The notes beneath the pieces are model-generated. The model had not been told where the DNA came from. It made no database searches and saw nothing but the letters and a program-made list of their open reading frames with translations. A stretch of DNA of 64,000 nt. Origin: an uncultured Clostridia bacterium (GTDB lineage Bacteria; Bacillota; Clostridia; Christensenellales; CAG-138). The position numbers and the translations under genes are program-made. Every line of letters starts with the position of its first letter. The first letter of the stretch is position 1. The DNA is taken from positions 19,075-83,074 of the forward strand of contig CAMKES010000007.1 in assembly GCA_946411635.1 (NCBI GenBank), written 5' to 3'. Positions 52,398 through 62,095 of this stretch are shown one piece after another.

Positions 52398-54980
52398 ATG
52401 AATGCAAACCGATTCACACAAAAATCTCTGGAAGCGATCCAGAGCGCGCAGCAGTTTGCGGACGCGAACCGCAACACGCAGGTGGAGCCGATCCATCTTC
52501 TGAAGGCGCTGACCGACGAGCGCGAGGATCTGAACGCGCAGCTTTTAGGCTCCATGCAGGTGGACCTGAACGCGTTTTCGAGCGCGGTCGACCGCGCGAT
52601 CGAGGGTCTTCCGACCTACGCCGGCGACGGGCAGCAGGCGGGCGCGGCGCCGACGGTATCGCGCGTGCTCGTCGAGGCCGACGCGCAGGCGAAGCGCATG
52701 GGCGACGCGTACGTTTCCGTCGAGCATCTGATGCTGGGACTGCTGGAAAAGCCGGACGAAACGCTGAAAAAGCTGTTCCGCACGTTCAGCGTCACGAAGG
52801 ACGCGTATCTGTCCGCGCTGAAGGCGGTGCGCGGCAACCGGCAGGTGAACACCGACAATCCCGAAGGCACCTATGACGTGCTGAAAAAGTACGGGCAGGA
52901 CCTCGTGGAGCTTGCGCGCGCGCATAAGCTCGACCCGGTCATCGGCCGCGACAACGAGATCCGCAGCATCATCCGGATCCTTTCGAGAAAGACGAAGAAT
53001 AACCCGTGCCTGATCGGCGAACCGGGCGTCGGCAAGACGGCGATCGCCGAGGGGCTCGCGCTGCGCATCGTGCGCGGCGACGTGCCCGACAATCTGAAGG
53101 ACCGCAGCATCTTCTCGCTCGACATGGGCGCTCTGGTCGCGGGCGCGAAGTACCGCGGCGAATTCGAGGAGCGTCTGAAGGCCGTGCTCGAGGAGATCAA
53201 AAAGAGCGACGGCAAGATCATTCTGTTCATCGACGAGCTGCACACCATCGTCGGCGCGGGCAAGACCGAGGGCGCGATGGACGCGGGCAACCTCTTAAAG
53301 CCGATGCTCGCGCGCGGCGAACTGCACTGCATCGGCGCGACGACGCTCGACGAGTACCGCAAGTACATCGAGAAGGACGCGGCGCTCGAACGTCGGTTCC
53401 AGCCGGTCATGGTCGAGGAGCCGAGCGTTGAGGACACGATCTCGATCCTCCGCGGTCTCGAGGAGCGCTACGAGGTCTTCCACGGCGTGAAGATCCACGA
53501 CGCGGCGCTGATCGCGGCGGCGACGCTTTCCGACCGGTACATTTCCGACCGGTTTTTGCCCGACAAGGCGATCGACCTCGTCGACGAGGCGTGCGCGCTG
53601 ATCAAGACCGAGATGAACTCGATGCCGAGCGAGATGGACGAAAAGATGCGCCGCATCATGCAGCTCGAGATCGAGGAAACGTCCCTGAAGCAGGACGACG
53701 ATCCGAAGTCCAAGGCGCACCTCCAGGAGATCGAAAAGCAGCTGAGCGAACAGCGCGACGAATTCAACGCGATGAAGGCGAAGTGGGAAGCCGAAAAGGT
53801 CGAGATCTCGAAGGTGCAGTCGCTGCGCTCCGAGATCGAATCCGTCAGCAACGAGATCACCGCGGCGGAGAACGCCTACGACCTCAACAAGGCGGCGGAG
53901 CTGAAGTACGGCAGGCTTCCGCAGCTTCAGAAGGAGCTCGCAGACGCCGAAGCGAAGAACGCGACGCGGGAAAACACGCTGCTGCGCGACCACGTCACCG
54001 AGGATGAGATCGCGCAGATCGTATCCCGCTGGACCGGCATTCCGGTGTCGAAGCTGCTCGAAAGCGAGCGGAAGAAGCTCCTGCATCTCGACGAGGTGCT
54101 GCACCGCCGCATCGTCGGACAGGACGACGCGGTGAGCCGCGTGTGCGACGCGATCCTCCGGTCGCGCGCCGGCATCCAGAACCCGAACCGGCCGATCGGC
54201 TCGTTCCTGTTCCTCGGTCCCACCGGCGTCGGCAAGACGGAGCTGTGCAAGGCGCTCGCCGAAGCGCTGTTCGACAGCGAGCGGAACATGGTCCGCATCG
54301 ATATGAGCGAATACATGGAGCAGTACTCCGTGGCGCGGCTCATCGGCGCGCCTCCGGGCTACGTCGGCTACGACGAGGGCGGTCAGCTGACCGAAGCGGT
54401 CCGCAGAAAGCCGTACGCGGTCGTGCTGTTCGACGAGGTCGAAAAGGCGCATCCGGACGTGCTGAACGTGCTGCTGCAGGTGCTCGACGACGGACGCATC
54501 ACCGACGGTCAGGGACGGACGGTCGATTTCAAGAACACGATCATCATCCTGACCTCGAACATCGGCTCCGACACGCTGCTCGAGGGCATGGACGCCGAAG
54601 GGCGTCTGCGCCCGGGCGTCGAGGACTGGGTCCGCAACGAGCTGAAGACGCGCTTCCGCCCCGAGTTCATCAACCGTCTCGACGAGATCGCGTTCTTCAA
54701 GCCGCTCACCGGCGAGAACCTCAAAAACATCGTCGAGCTGCTGTTCAAGGACCTCGAAAAGCGGCTCGCGTCGAGAAACTACCGGCTCGAGGTCACCGAA
54801 GCCGCGAAGGCGTATATCGTGGAGAACGGCTCCGATCCGCAGTTCGGCGCGCGTCCGCTGAAGCGGTTCCTCCAGTCGCACGCGGAATCGCTGCTTGCGC
54901 GGCACATCATCCGCGAGTCCCCCGCCGAGGGCACGCTTCTGACCCTCGACGCGAACGAAACGGGACTGTTCGTGCGATAA
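52398..54980 (+). CDS. clpB: ATP-dependent disaggregase ClpB
   Basis: 860 residues. Clp N domain (1-145), first AAA+ module with [10 protein letters not shown] and [12 protein letters not shown], coiled-coil M domain (about 410-525), second AAA+ module with [11 protein letters not shown] and [11 protein letters not shown]-terminal small domain. The M domain identifies ClpB rather than ClpC/ClpA. Resolves protein aggregates with DnaK. AGGAGG lies 8 nt before ATG. HrcA control through the upstream CIRCE. Confidence 0.97.
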   Translation: MNANRFTQKSLEAIQSAQQFADANRNTQVEPIHLLKALTDEREDLNAQLLGSMQVDLNAFSSAVDRAIEGLPTYAGDGQQAGAAPTVSRVLVEADAQAKRMGDAYVSVEHLMLGLLEKPDETLKKLFRTFSVTKDAYLSALKAVRGNRQVNTDNPEGTYDVLKKYGQDLVELARAHKLDPVIGRDNEIRSIIRILSRKTKNNPCLIGEPGVGKTAIAEGLALRIVRGDVPDNLKDRSIFSLDMGALVAGAKYRGEFEERLKAVLEEIKKSDGKIILFIDELHTIVGAGKTEGAMDAGNLLKPMLARGELHCIGATTLDEYRKYIEKDAALERRFQPVMVEEPSVEDTISILRGLEERYEVFHGVKIHDAALIAAATLSDRYISDRFLPDKAIDLVDEACALIKTEMNSMPSEMDEKMRRIMQLEIEETSLKQDDDPKSKAHLQEIEKQLSEQRDEFNAMKAKWEAEKVEISKVQSLRSEIESVSNEITAAENAYDLNKAAELKYGRLPQLQKELADAEAKNATRENTLLRDHVTEDEIAQIVSRWTGIPVSKLLESERKKLLHLDEVLHRRIVGQDDAVSRVCDAILRSRAGIQNPNRPIGSFLFLGPTGVGKTELCKALAEALFDSERNMVRIDMSEYMEQYSVARLIGAPPGYVGYDEGGQLTEAVRRKPYAVVLFDEVEKAHPDVLNVLLQVLDDGRITDGQGRTVDFKNTIIILTSNIGSDTLLEGMDAEGRLRPGVEDWVRNELKTRFRPEFINRLDEIAFFKPLTGENLKNIVELLFKDLEKRLASRNYRLEVTEAAKAYIVENGSDPQFGARPLKRFLQSHAESLLARHIIRESPAEGTLLTLDANETGLFVR

Positions 54981-54990
54981 CAAGACAGAA

Positions 54991-55023
54991 AAAACAGGCT
55001 GAGGATACTCAGTCTGTTTTTTT
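54991..55023. terminator. Bidirectional terminator after clpB
   Basis: AAAACAGGCTGAG (54991-55003) pairs with 55008-55020, one G.U, and runs into T residues; the A run on the left also serves the convergent acyltransferase gene. Confidence 0.88.
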
Positions 55024-55052
55024 ATTCTGCGCCGAAGGGATCCCGGATCGCC

Positions 55053-56141
55053 TCAGACGAAATACTTTTTCACGAACGGGATCTGATTCAGGATCAGCGA
55101 CACAACGAAGGACGCCAGGAACACGAGGATCGTGATCACCGGAACGGACAGATACGGGTTGAACGTGATCGTATCAAGCCCGAGCGCCTTGAACGCGTCG
55201 ATCAGGATCGGATGAACGAGATAGACGCCGAAGGTGGCTTTGGACAGCACGGTGATCGCCTTCTGCGCACGAGCGGAGTACGGACGCTGAAGAAGCCCCT
55301 TTCCGAGCAAAAACACGCCGCACGACGTCATGGCCACGTTGACGGTTTCGTCCTGATAGAACAGAACGATCTTGTGCTGCAGACGGAAATCCAGCAGGTA
55401 ATAATTGATCCGTTTCGTCAGCAGGACCGTCGCCGCCGTGCCGGCGATCACGAGCGCCGCGGCAAGAGCGGTTCTTCTTTTCGTCAGTTCGATCCGGTCC
55501 AGCCAATATCCGAGAACAAAATAGAACGAATAGCCGAACGGCAGATACAGATACGCCTGATCCCATACGCTCTGCACAAACGCCGCCGAATTCGGACGGA
55601 ACACGGCAAGGATCGCGACCGTCTGCGGAACGACGATGCCGACCAGGAAGGAAAGGATCAGAAAATAGCGCAGCAGCGTCCTGTTCCGAACGACGGGACG
55701 CAGGAACGGGACGATCATGTAAAGCCCGACGATCATGTACAGATACCAAAGATGGTAATGTCCCTTGATCGCTTCTTTGACCGCGTCGGAAAGCGGCGTT
55801 CCCCGATACAGGGAGATCGCCGCATACAGCGCCGACCAGAAGAGAAACGCCGTCACGATACGAAGGACGTATTTCCCGTAAATGCTCCTGATCGGGCGGT
55901 CCTTGGACAGAAACAGCGCGCCGCTGATCATGGCGAACAGCGAGACCGCAAAGCGAACGCTGCCGTCGTACAGGTTGAACGCACGCCATTCGGGCGTCTT
56001 CAGCTTCACGTAAAACCAATGCTGCGCCGAGACGTGCAGCATGACCACGGCGAACGCCGCGATGATCTTCAGCACGTCGAAACAGATCTGCCGGTCTTTC
56101 GAAACGATCGGCTCAAGGCTGTTTTGTTCCGTGTTTTTCAT
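55053..56141 (-). CDS. Acyltransferase 3 family membrane protein
   Basis: 362 residues, ten predicted membrane helices. Family pattern: CFDVLKIIAAFAVVMLHVSAQ at the N-terminus with the conserved His after helix 1, and W-x-L/Y-x-Y in HYHLWYLYMIVGLY. Members O-acylate sugars, peptidoglycan or other envelope molecules; the substrate cannot be read. Good ribosome binding site (GAGGAGG) before the ATG. May share a transcript with the upstream caspase-like gene, though a terminator lies between. Confidence 0.82.
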   Translation of the reverse strand: MKNTEQNSLEPIVSKDRQICFDVLKIIAAFAVVMLHVSAQHWFYVKLKTPEWRAFNLYDGSVRFAVSLFAMISGALFLSKDRPIRSIYGKYVLRIVTAFLFWSALYAAISLYRGTPLSDAVKEAIKGHYHLWYLYMIVGLYMIVPFLRPVVRNRTLLRYFLILSFLVGIVVPQTVAILAVFRPNSAAFVQSVWDQAYLYLPFGYSFYFVLGYWLDRIELTKRRTALAAALVIAGTAATVLLTKRINYYLLDFRLQHKIVLFYQDETVNVAMTSCGVFLLGKGLLQRPYSARAQKAITVLSKATFGVYLVHPILIDAFKALGLDTITFNPYLSVPVITILVFLASFVVSLILNQIPFVKKYFV

Positions 56142-56172
56142 GGGATCGCCTCCTCTCCCGGCGTCCGAAGAT

Positions 56173-56199
56173 CAAAAGGAGGACCCGGGCAGGGTCCTC
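56173..56199 (-). terminator. Terminator of the caspase-like gene
   Basis: GGAGGACCC (56177-56185) pairs with GGGTCCTCC (56191-56199); read leftwards it is followed by TTTT. Confidence 0.8.
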
Positions 56200-56211
56200 C
56201 CGATCCGTTTC

Positions 56212-58848
56212 TCAGTATTTGCGGAACAGGACCTCGGAATTCGGTCCGTAGTACTGAACGTGCGACGTGGTGCTCAGATTCTTCGTCCAGTTGTACACAC
56301 AGCTGTAAACGTAATCGTACAGCTCTTTGACCGTGATCTCTTTGTTCTTGTTCTTGTCCGCAGGCATCGACCCCGTATACGCGCCGTTCGGATATTTGCA
56401 GCCCATTCCTTTCAGGATCGCCGAGCCGATTGCGTGTCCGCGGTACCATGTGCCGTCGATGTAAGCGATATCTCTGTCCCAGCCGCCTTCCCAGCCGACC
56501 TCGTCCTTCGCCGCCGCGGTGAGAACGATGAACTTGCTCTGCCGGAGCTCGCCGGACCGCGTGCCGCTCTGTCCGCCCTCCGGTTCAAGATAGTAACCGG
56601 AGAACGCGTCGATGATCTCCTGGTTGTAGGCCTCCGGATCGATCGTTTCGCCGTCTGCACCGTCGGACGTTGCGATCGCGTTGCCGCTGAAGCAGCTGCT
56701 GATGATCACGATCACGCGGCCCTTGACCCCGGACAGCGCTTCGGCCAATTCCGAGAACGTGATATAGTTTCCTTCCACCGTGCAGAGCGCGCCCTGATAC
56801 GTCGCGTTTCCGCCCGCATTGGCGCCGTGTCCGGCGAAATAGAACAGCGAGACGTCGTAGTCGTTCGCGGCGGCAAACGTCGTTTTGATCCCGTTCAGGA
56901 TCTGCGTCTTCGTCGCGTCATGCAGCTTCGTGCAGGTGAATTTGTTGGAAAGACCCGAGAGCATGCCGGCGATCGCGTCGGCGTCGTTGCCGCTGCCGGG
57001 CAGGTCGTTTTCCGATTCGTAATCCGATTCGCCGACCAGCAGCGCGCGGTACTTGCTGTTCGTGACCGTCTGCCCGCTGCCGGGCTTCATCGACAGCACG
57101 TTCGACCAGGCGCCGTAGTACTGCGAGCCTTCAAAATTCTGATAGGAGCGGAGGCAGACGTAATACGTCGTGCCGTTCTTGAGCGAAGGAATATTGATCG
57201 AGCCCTGCGCGGGATCGCTGACCCAGACCGACTTGACGTTCTCCGTGAACGACGCGTTCGTCGCGTACTTGATCTGATACCCGGTGAATTTGTTCGACGG
57301 CGACCAGTTCACCGTGATCTGTTTGTTCCCGGCGACCAGCGATTTCAAAACGCGCGTGGTGACGCGGACCGTGGTCCTGAGCGGCCCCACCACACCGAGA
57401 TTGTAGTTGTCGCCGACGTTGCCGCCGATCTGCGTGCCGGTCACCGGATCGGTGCGCTTTGCAAAGTACGCCTTGACGCCGTACTGATAGCGCGAGGTTG
57501 CGTACACGTTCGTATCGGTCCACGAAAGCTCCGTCGTATTGTTCCAGCGCTCGAACGTCGTCCACGTGCCCGTCTTGCTGCTCCACGCGCGGCGATAGAT
57601 GACGTAGCCCGCCGCGCCGTTCACGGCGTCCCACGTGATTTTGATGCCGTCGTTCCGGTTCACGACCGTCGTGGTCTTCGTCGCGGGCAGGTAGATCTTG
57701 AACCAGCCGCGGATCGTGCCCGAATGCGCGCCGGTGAACGTCACGAACACGTATCCCGTGCCGGCGGCGGTATTCTCGCGGTATTCGTACGTATATCCGG
57801 ACGGATCGACCGTCGTGCCGTCCGCCTTGTTCCGCACGGTAAACCGCGGCGTCTGCGCCTTGCCGTTTGCGATCACGTACGGCGTCGTGCCTTTGAACTT
57901 CACGTCGCTGCTGTTCCAGACGATCTCGGGTTCGAACGCGGCTTGTTCCTGTTCGATCATGACCGTGATGCTGCCCGTCCGATCGTTGCTGTAATACCGC
58001 GCGCCGATCCAATAGGTCTCTCCGGCATTCATCTCGTACGTGAACGAGAAATTGGTGCTTTCGTTCGAATCGTCGTTATACAGGATCGCACCGTACCCGT
58101 CCTCCAGCAGAACGCCGAGCGTGTCGTCTTCTCCGACGGAATAGACGCGATACGTTCCGCTTTCGGTCGGTCGGAAGGGATAGTACCAGATGCTGCCCTG
58201 CGTGCTGATGGTATACGTGTTTTCTCCGAGGGTCAGCTCCGGCGATCCGCTCGCGTAAGGATAATCGATCAGGACCGGGATCGATCCGGTCTGCGTTTCA
58301 TCATAAAACCTCACGCCGACGTACAGAACCTCGCCGGCATCGTGATAGCCGGAACTCCGGATCGAAAAGAACCGATCGTATCCGCTGTCGTCGTCCTCAA
58401 AGGTCACGTTCAGGCTGCTGTCCGTAAGATATCCGACCGTATCCATGACGATGACGCCGTCTTCGTAATACGGCGCAAGGGAGGAAAACCAGTAATACCC
58501 GCTGATCGGGATCGTGAAGGGACGGTAGACCGTTTCACCGGGCTCGCTGACCGTGAACCAGTTTACGCCGAGGCGAAGCGCGGAGTCGTCGATCCGTCTG
58601 GTTCCTTCCGAAACGGCCGGCATTGCGTCCGCGTTTTTTTCCGTCAGGGAAAGACCCTGCGGAATACAGATCTCCGGCACGCATTTGCCGTCCGAAGCGT
58701 CCTCCTCCGGGACCTCGGTCCGTTCCGGTATGCGGTCCGGATCGTTTGCCGGTTCTTCCGCCCGCTCCGCCGACGCGGCCGGGATCAGCGCAAGAAGCAT
58801 CACAAGGCTCAGCAGGAGCGCAAGGATCGTTTTCCGTCTCTGTTTCAT
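56212..58848 (-). CDS. Secreted multidomain protein with C-terminal caspase-like (C14) peptidase domain
   Basis: 878 residues. Signal peptide (1-27, ending AASA), two PPC-like beta-sandwich domains (about 95-200 and 205-300), a beta domain (310-390), two fibronectin III-like domains (about 393-500 and 500-590), then a caspase-type domain: KYRALLVGESDY, catalytic His674 in YFAGHGA and Cys719 in IISSCFSGN. Clan CD cysteine peptidase, probably with Arg/Lys or Asp preference. No cell-wall anchor motif seen, so secreted or loosely wall-bound. Start at ATG 58848 preceded by AAGGGGA. Confidence 0.8.
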   Translation of the reverse strand: MKQRRKTILALLLSLVMLLALIPAASAERAEEPANDPDRIPERTEVPEEDASDGKCVPEICIPQGLSLTEKNADAMPAVSEGTRRIDDSALRLGVNWFTVSEPGETVYRPFTIPISGYYWFSSLAPYYEDGVIVMDTVGYLTDSSLNVTFEDDDSGYDRFFSIRSSGYHDAGEVLYVGVRFYDETQTGSIPVLIDYPYASGSPELTLGENTYTISTQGSIWYYPFRPTESGTYRVYSVGEDDTLGVLLEDGYGAILYNDDSNESTNFSFTYEMNAGETYWIGARYYSNDRTGSITVMIEQEQAAFEPEIVWNSSDVKFKGTTPYVIANGKAQTPRFTVRNKADGTTVDPSGYTYEYRENTAAGTGYVFVTFTGAHSGTIRGWFKIYLPATKTTTVVNRNDGIKITWDAVNGAAGYVIYRRAWSSKTGTWTTFERWNNTTELSWTDTNVYATSRYQYGVKAYFAKRTDPVTGTQIGGNVGDNYNLGVVGPLRTTVRVTTRVLKSLVAGNKQITVNWSPSNKFTGYQIKYATNASFTENVKSVWVSDPAQGSINIPSLKNGTTYYVCLRSYQNFEGSQYYGAWSNVLSMKPGSGQTVTNSKYRALLVGESDYESENDLPGSGNDADAIAGMLSGLSNKFTCTKLHDATKTQILNGIKTTFAAANDYDVSLFYFAGHGANAGGNATYQGALCTVEGNYITFSELAEALSGVKGRVIVIISSCFSGNAIATSDGADGETIDPEAYNQEIIDAFSGYYLEPEGGQSGTRSGELRQSKFIVLTAAAKDEVGWEGGWDRDIAYIDGTWYRGHAIGSAILKGMGCKYPNGAYTGSMPADKNKNKEITVKELYDYVYSCVYNWTKNLSTTSHVQYYGPNSEVLFRKY

Positions 58849-59014
58849 GTTCCCATTCCCCTTTTGCAATTTATATCCGTACGGTCTCCCGAAACGGACC
58901 GCACAATCTCCTATGTAAAAATTTACCGCATCGGACGGCGTTTGTCAAGAAAACGCGGCGCGCTTCCGTCATTTGAAACGGTGCAGGAAACCGCGCATTC
59001 TTAAAAAATGTACT

Positions 59015-59042
59015 TTGATTTTCATTCGTATTGTATTATACT
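59015..59042 (+). promoter_or_regulatory. Promoter of the GPH symporter operon
   Basis: -35 TTGATT (59015-59020), 16-nt spacer, -10 TATACT (59037-59042). Leader of about 70 nt. Confidence 0.65.
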
Positions 59043-59050
59043 ATAAACAA

Positions 59051-59087
59051 ACTATCCGCAGTATGGTCGGTTTTGTACACGGATAGT
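59051..59087 (+). promoter_or_regulatory. Inverted repeat in the symporter leader (operator or RNA stem)
   Basis: ACTATCCG (59051-59058) and CGGATAGT (59080-59087) are perfect complements 21 bases apart, starting about 3 nt after the predicted transcription start. Could be an operator for a sugar-responsive repressor or a 5' stem in the mRNA. No riboswitch class recognised. Confidence 0.5.
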
Positions 59088-59117
59088 CCAAAAAGGAGCA
59101 TATTAGGGGGTAAAGAG

Positions 59118-60593
59118 ATGGAAACCAAACCGAAACTCTCGCTCATGAGCAAGATCTCCTACGGTCTCGGCGCAGTGGGCAAGGACATGGTCTACATGCT
59201 TTCGGCAAGCTATGTTCTGTACTATTTCCAGGACGTCCTGGGAAGCCGGTTCTCCGACGCCGGCCGTACGGCGATCACCGTCGCAATGGGCGTCATCCTG
59301 CTCGTTGCGCGTATCTTCGACGCGTTCAACGATCCGCTGATGGGCGTCATTGTCGCAAAGACCAAGACCCGCTGGGGCAAGTTCCGTCCGTGGCTTCTGA
59401 TCGGTACGCTGACGAACGCCGTCATCCTGTTCCTGATGTTCGCCTGCCCTCCGTCGATCAATCAGCCGGGCGGCATTATCGCGTATGCGGCGATCTTCTA
59501 TATCCTGTGGGGCGTGACCTACACGATGATGGACATCCCGTACTGGTCGATGATCCCGGCGTTCACCGAGGGCGGCAAAGAGCGTGAAGGGCTCACCACG
59601 CTGGCGCGTTCCTGCGCGGGCGTAGGCAGCGCGATCATCACCATTCTGACCATGAAGATCGTCCCCGTGCTCGGCAGAATGTTCGGCGCGGCGGAAGGCG
59701 ACGTCGAGCTCGTCGGCTTCAAATGGTTCGCTTTGATCGTTGCGGTTATCTTCATCATCTTCACGATCCTCACCTGCGTCTTCGTCAAGGAGAAATCCAC
59801 GGTCGAGATGAAGACCGTCTCCGTCAAGCAGATGTTCAAGGCGCTGGTCAAGAACGATCAGGCGATGGTTGCGGTCATTGCGATCGTGCTCATCAACACC
59901 GCGATCTACATCACCTCAAACCTCGTTATCTACTTCTTCAAGTATGACTTCGGCGGCACGAGCTGGCACGACGATTACGTCCTGTTTAACACGTTCGGCG
60001 GCGCGGTGCAGATCCTGTCCATGATGCTGCTCTACCCGCTGCTCCGCAACGTGATCAAGATGAGCAACACGAAGATCTTCTACACCTGCCTCGGCATGGG
60101 CATCTTCGGCTACGCGGTGCTGCTCGTTCTCGCGATCGTCGGAATGGGCAACGTGTTCGTGCTGTTCGTTCCGGGCTTCTTCATCTTTGCGGCAAGCGGC
60201 CTTCTGAACATTCTGACGACCGTCTTCCTTGCGAACAGCGTCGATTACGGTCTTCTGAAGAACGGCACCAGCGACGAGTCCGTCATCTTCTCGATGCAGA
60301 CCTTCGTCGTCAAGCTGGCCAGCGGCGTCGCGGCGTTCGCGGCTTCGATCTGCCTGGCGATCGCGAATCTGCAGTCCGGCACGGACGTCTCTGAAGCGGA
60401 TGCGATCAAAGACTTCTCGGAAGGCGTTTCCACCGCGCAGAAGATGGGCCTCCGCCTGACCATGACGATCATCCCGATCATCGGTCTCGTCGTCGCGATC
60501 CTCTGGTTCCGCAAGAAGTTCATCCTGACCGACGAAAAGGTGCTTGAGATCTCCGAACAGGTCAAGGAGCTCAAGCAGAACAATGCGGAATGA
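59118..60593 (+). CDS. GPH-family sugar:cation symporter (MelB-like MFS transporter)
   Basis: 491 residues with twelve membrane helices. GPH features: KISYGLGAVGKDMVY near the N-terminus, FDAFNDPLMGVIVAKTKTRWGKFRPW, and DIPYWSMIPAFT. Imports glycosides, pentosides or hexuronides with Na+ or H+. ATG 59118 preceded by GGGGG. Its stop overlaps an ATG, but the next gene is called from 60602 for its ribosome binding site. Confidence 0.9.
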   Translation: METKPKLSLMSKISYGLGAVGKDMVYMLSASYVLYYFQDVLGSRFSDAGRTAITVAMGVILLVARIFDAFNDPLMGVIVAKTKTRWGKFRPWLLIGTLTNAVILFLMFACPPSINQPGGIIAYAAIFYILWGVTYTMMDIPYWSMIPAFTEGGKEREGLTTLARSCAGVGSAIITILTMKIVPVLGRMFGAAEGDVELVGFKWFALIVAVIFIIFTILTCVFVKEKSTVEMKTVSVKQMFKALVKNDQAMVAVIAIVLINTAIYITSNLVIYFFKYDFGGTSWHDDYVLFNTFGGAVQILSMMLLYPLLRNVIKMSNTKIFYTCLGMGIFGYAVLLVLAIVGMGNVFVLFVPGFFIFAASGLLNILTTVFLANSVDYGLLKNGTSDESVIFSMQTFVVKLASGVAAFAASICLAIANLQSGTDVSEADAIKDFSEGVSTAQKMGLRLTMTIIPIIGLVVAILWFRKKFILTDEKVLEISEQVKELKQNNAE

Positions 60594-60601
60594 GGTCCGG
60601 C

Positions 60602-62044
60602 ATGGATAAGACGAGTGTCATCTTCGGCAATCCGATCGACAAAAAGACCGTAAAGAAGGCCGAAAAGAGCAAGGCGAAATTCCTGAAAAAGTTCGGCGAC
60701 GACACGAAGACGGAATACCATCTCGGGCTCAAGCCGATCGACGAGATCAAGGAGATCAAACTTCAGAATCTCGTGCTTTCGGATCAGCCGCTGGAGCTTC
60801 CGGAAAACGCCGTCATCGTCGGCAACATCCGCATGGGCTTCGGTCACTACCGCATCGCGATGGCGATCGCGTCGTGCGCGCAGGCGCTCGGCAGAACGCC
60901 GGTGTGGATGGACCTCGCTTCGTTCGACGCGACCGGCTCCAAGATGATCCGGCACCAGAACGACCTCTACTCGACGGGCTCGAAGCTCTCGCAGAAGATC
61001 GGTCTGTTCAACAAGCTCGTGTGGGAGCCGCTGAACAGCGAAGGGTTCCGCAAGATCACGTACAACGCGGCGGATCAGAAGAACTCCGAGCTTTTGGCGC
61101 CGCTGTATCACGATCTGCCGAAGGACGTGCCGTACATCGGCACGCACGTATGGCCGAGCCAGGGCGCGGTGCACGCGGGGCTTACGCACGTTGTGAACGC
61201 GATCCCCGACAACTGGCCGATGGGTCTGCACCTCGCGGAGGGCGCGATCCATACCGTGCAGACGCCGTTCGCCTACCTCGGCTATAAGAAGCTGAACGGC
61301 TTTGCGAAAAACGCGCTCAGGCCGATGCCGGACGGCGATCTGTACTGCGTCGGGCATTACATCGACCACGAGCTCGTCGAAAACGTCGAGCACGACTGCG
61401 CGAAGCGCGTGGAGCGCCTCGAAACCGGCGCGCCGGTCCGCTTCCTCATGACGGTCGGCGGCGCGGGCGCGGGCGGCGATCTGTACCTTGCGATGGCGAA
61501 GCACCTGCTGCCGTACGTGAAGGCGGGCAAGGCGGAGCTGTGGATCAACTTCGGCGATCATCTCGCCATGTGGGAGGTGTTCCAAAAGAAACTGCCCGAG
61601 CTCACGAATCAGACGAAGACGTTCTTCAACGACTACACGGGGCTGTCCGCGTGGGCGGAAACGCTCGACGCGCCGACGAAGGCCGGCATCACGGCGTTCT
61701 GCAACGACGACATCTTCGAGGCGGTCTACTCGACGAACCTGCTGATGCGGAAAGCGGACGTGCTGATCACGAAGCCTTCCGAGCTCGCGTTCTACCCCGT
61801 TCCGAAGCTCATGATGCGGCACATCGGCGGTCACGAGGTCTACGGCGCGATCTACGCGCGTGAGATGGGCGACTCGACCTTCGAGTGCGAAACGCCCGAG
61901 GCGCTGTGCGACATGATCGACACGCTGATCGGCGACAAGGCGATCTTAAAGCAGCTCAATAAGCGCATCGTCGAACTCAAGAACGCGGGCGTATACAACG
62001 GCGGCTACGAGGTCGTGAAACTCGCGATCGAAGGACGCAAATAA
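60602..62044 (+). CDS. Uncharacterised GT-B-like protein encoded with the GPH symporter
   Basis: 480 residues, cytosolic. Not recognised by name. VGNIRMGFGHYRIAMAIASC near residue 80 resembles the Gly-rich N-terminal loop of MurG/MGDG-type glycosyltransferases, and ADVLITKPSELAFYPVPKLM (about 385-405) resembles their nucleotide-sugar site. A middle segment FLMTVGGAGAGGDLYLAMA has the inter-domain look of GT-B enzymes. GAGGT lies 5 nt before ATG 60602. Coupling to a sugar transporter suggests carbohydrate modification, but no activity is claimed. Confidence 0.55.
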   Translation: MDKTSVIFGNPIDKKTVKKAEKSKAKFLKKFGDDTKTEYHLGLKPIDEIKEIKLQNLVLSDQPLELPENAVIVGNIRMGFGHYRIAMAIASCAQALGRTPVWMDLASFDATGSKMIRHQNDLYSTGSKLSQKIGLFNKLVWEPLNSEGFRKITYNAADQKNSELLAPLYHDLPKDVPYIGTHVWPSQGAVHAGLTHVVNAIPDNWPMGLHLAEGAIHTVQTPFAYLGYKKLNGFAKNALRPMPDGDLYCVGHYIDHELVENVEHDCAKRVERLETGAPVRFLMTVGGAGAGGDLYLAMAKHLLPYVKAGKAELWINFGDHLAMWEVFQKKLPELTNQTKTFFNDYTGLSAWAETLDAPTKAGITAFCNDDIFEAVYSTNLLMRKADVLITKPSELAFYPVPKLMMRHIGGHEVYGAIYAREMGDSTFECETPEALCDMIDTLIGDKAILKQLNKRIVELKNAGVYNGGYEVVKLAIEGRK

Positions 62045-62054
62045 ACCAAAACCG

Positions 62055-62087
62055 AAAAAGGACCCGATTCTTCGGGTCCTTTTTTTG
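62055..62087. terminator. Bidirectional terminator between the symporter operon and trxB
   Basis: AAAAAGGACCCG (62055-62066) pairs with CGGGTCCTTTTT (62073-62084), with A and T runs on opposite sides. Confidence 0.92.
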
Positions 62088-62095
62088 ATGGCGTG

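Larger units (their letters stand above)
58849..59117. other. Divergent intergenic region upstream of the symporter gene
   Basis: No gene. Contains a rightward promoter (59015-59042) and an inverted repeat in the leader (59051-59087). No leftward promoter was identified with confidence for the caspase-like gene. Confidence 0.5.
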
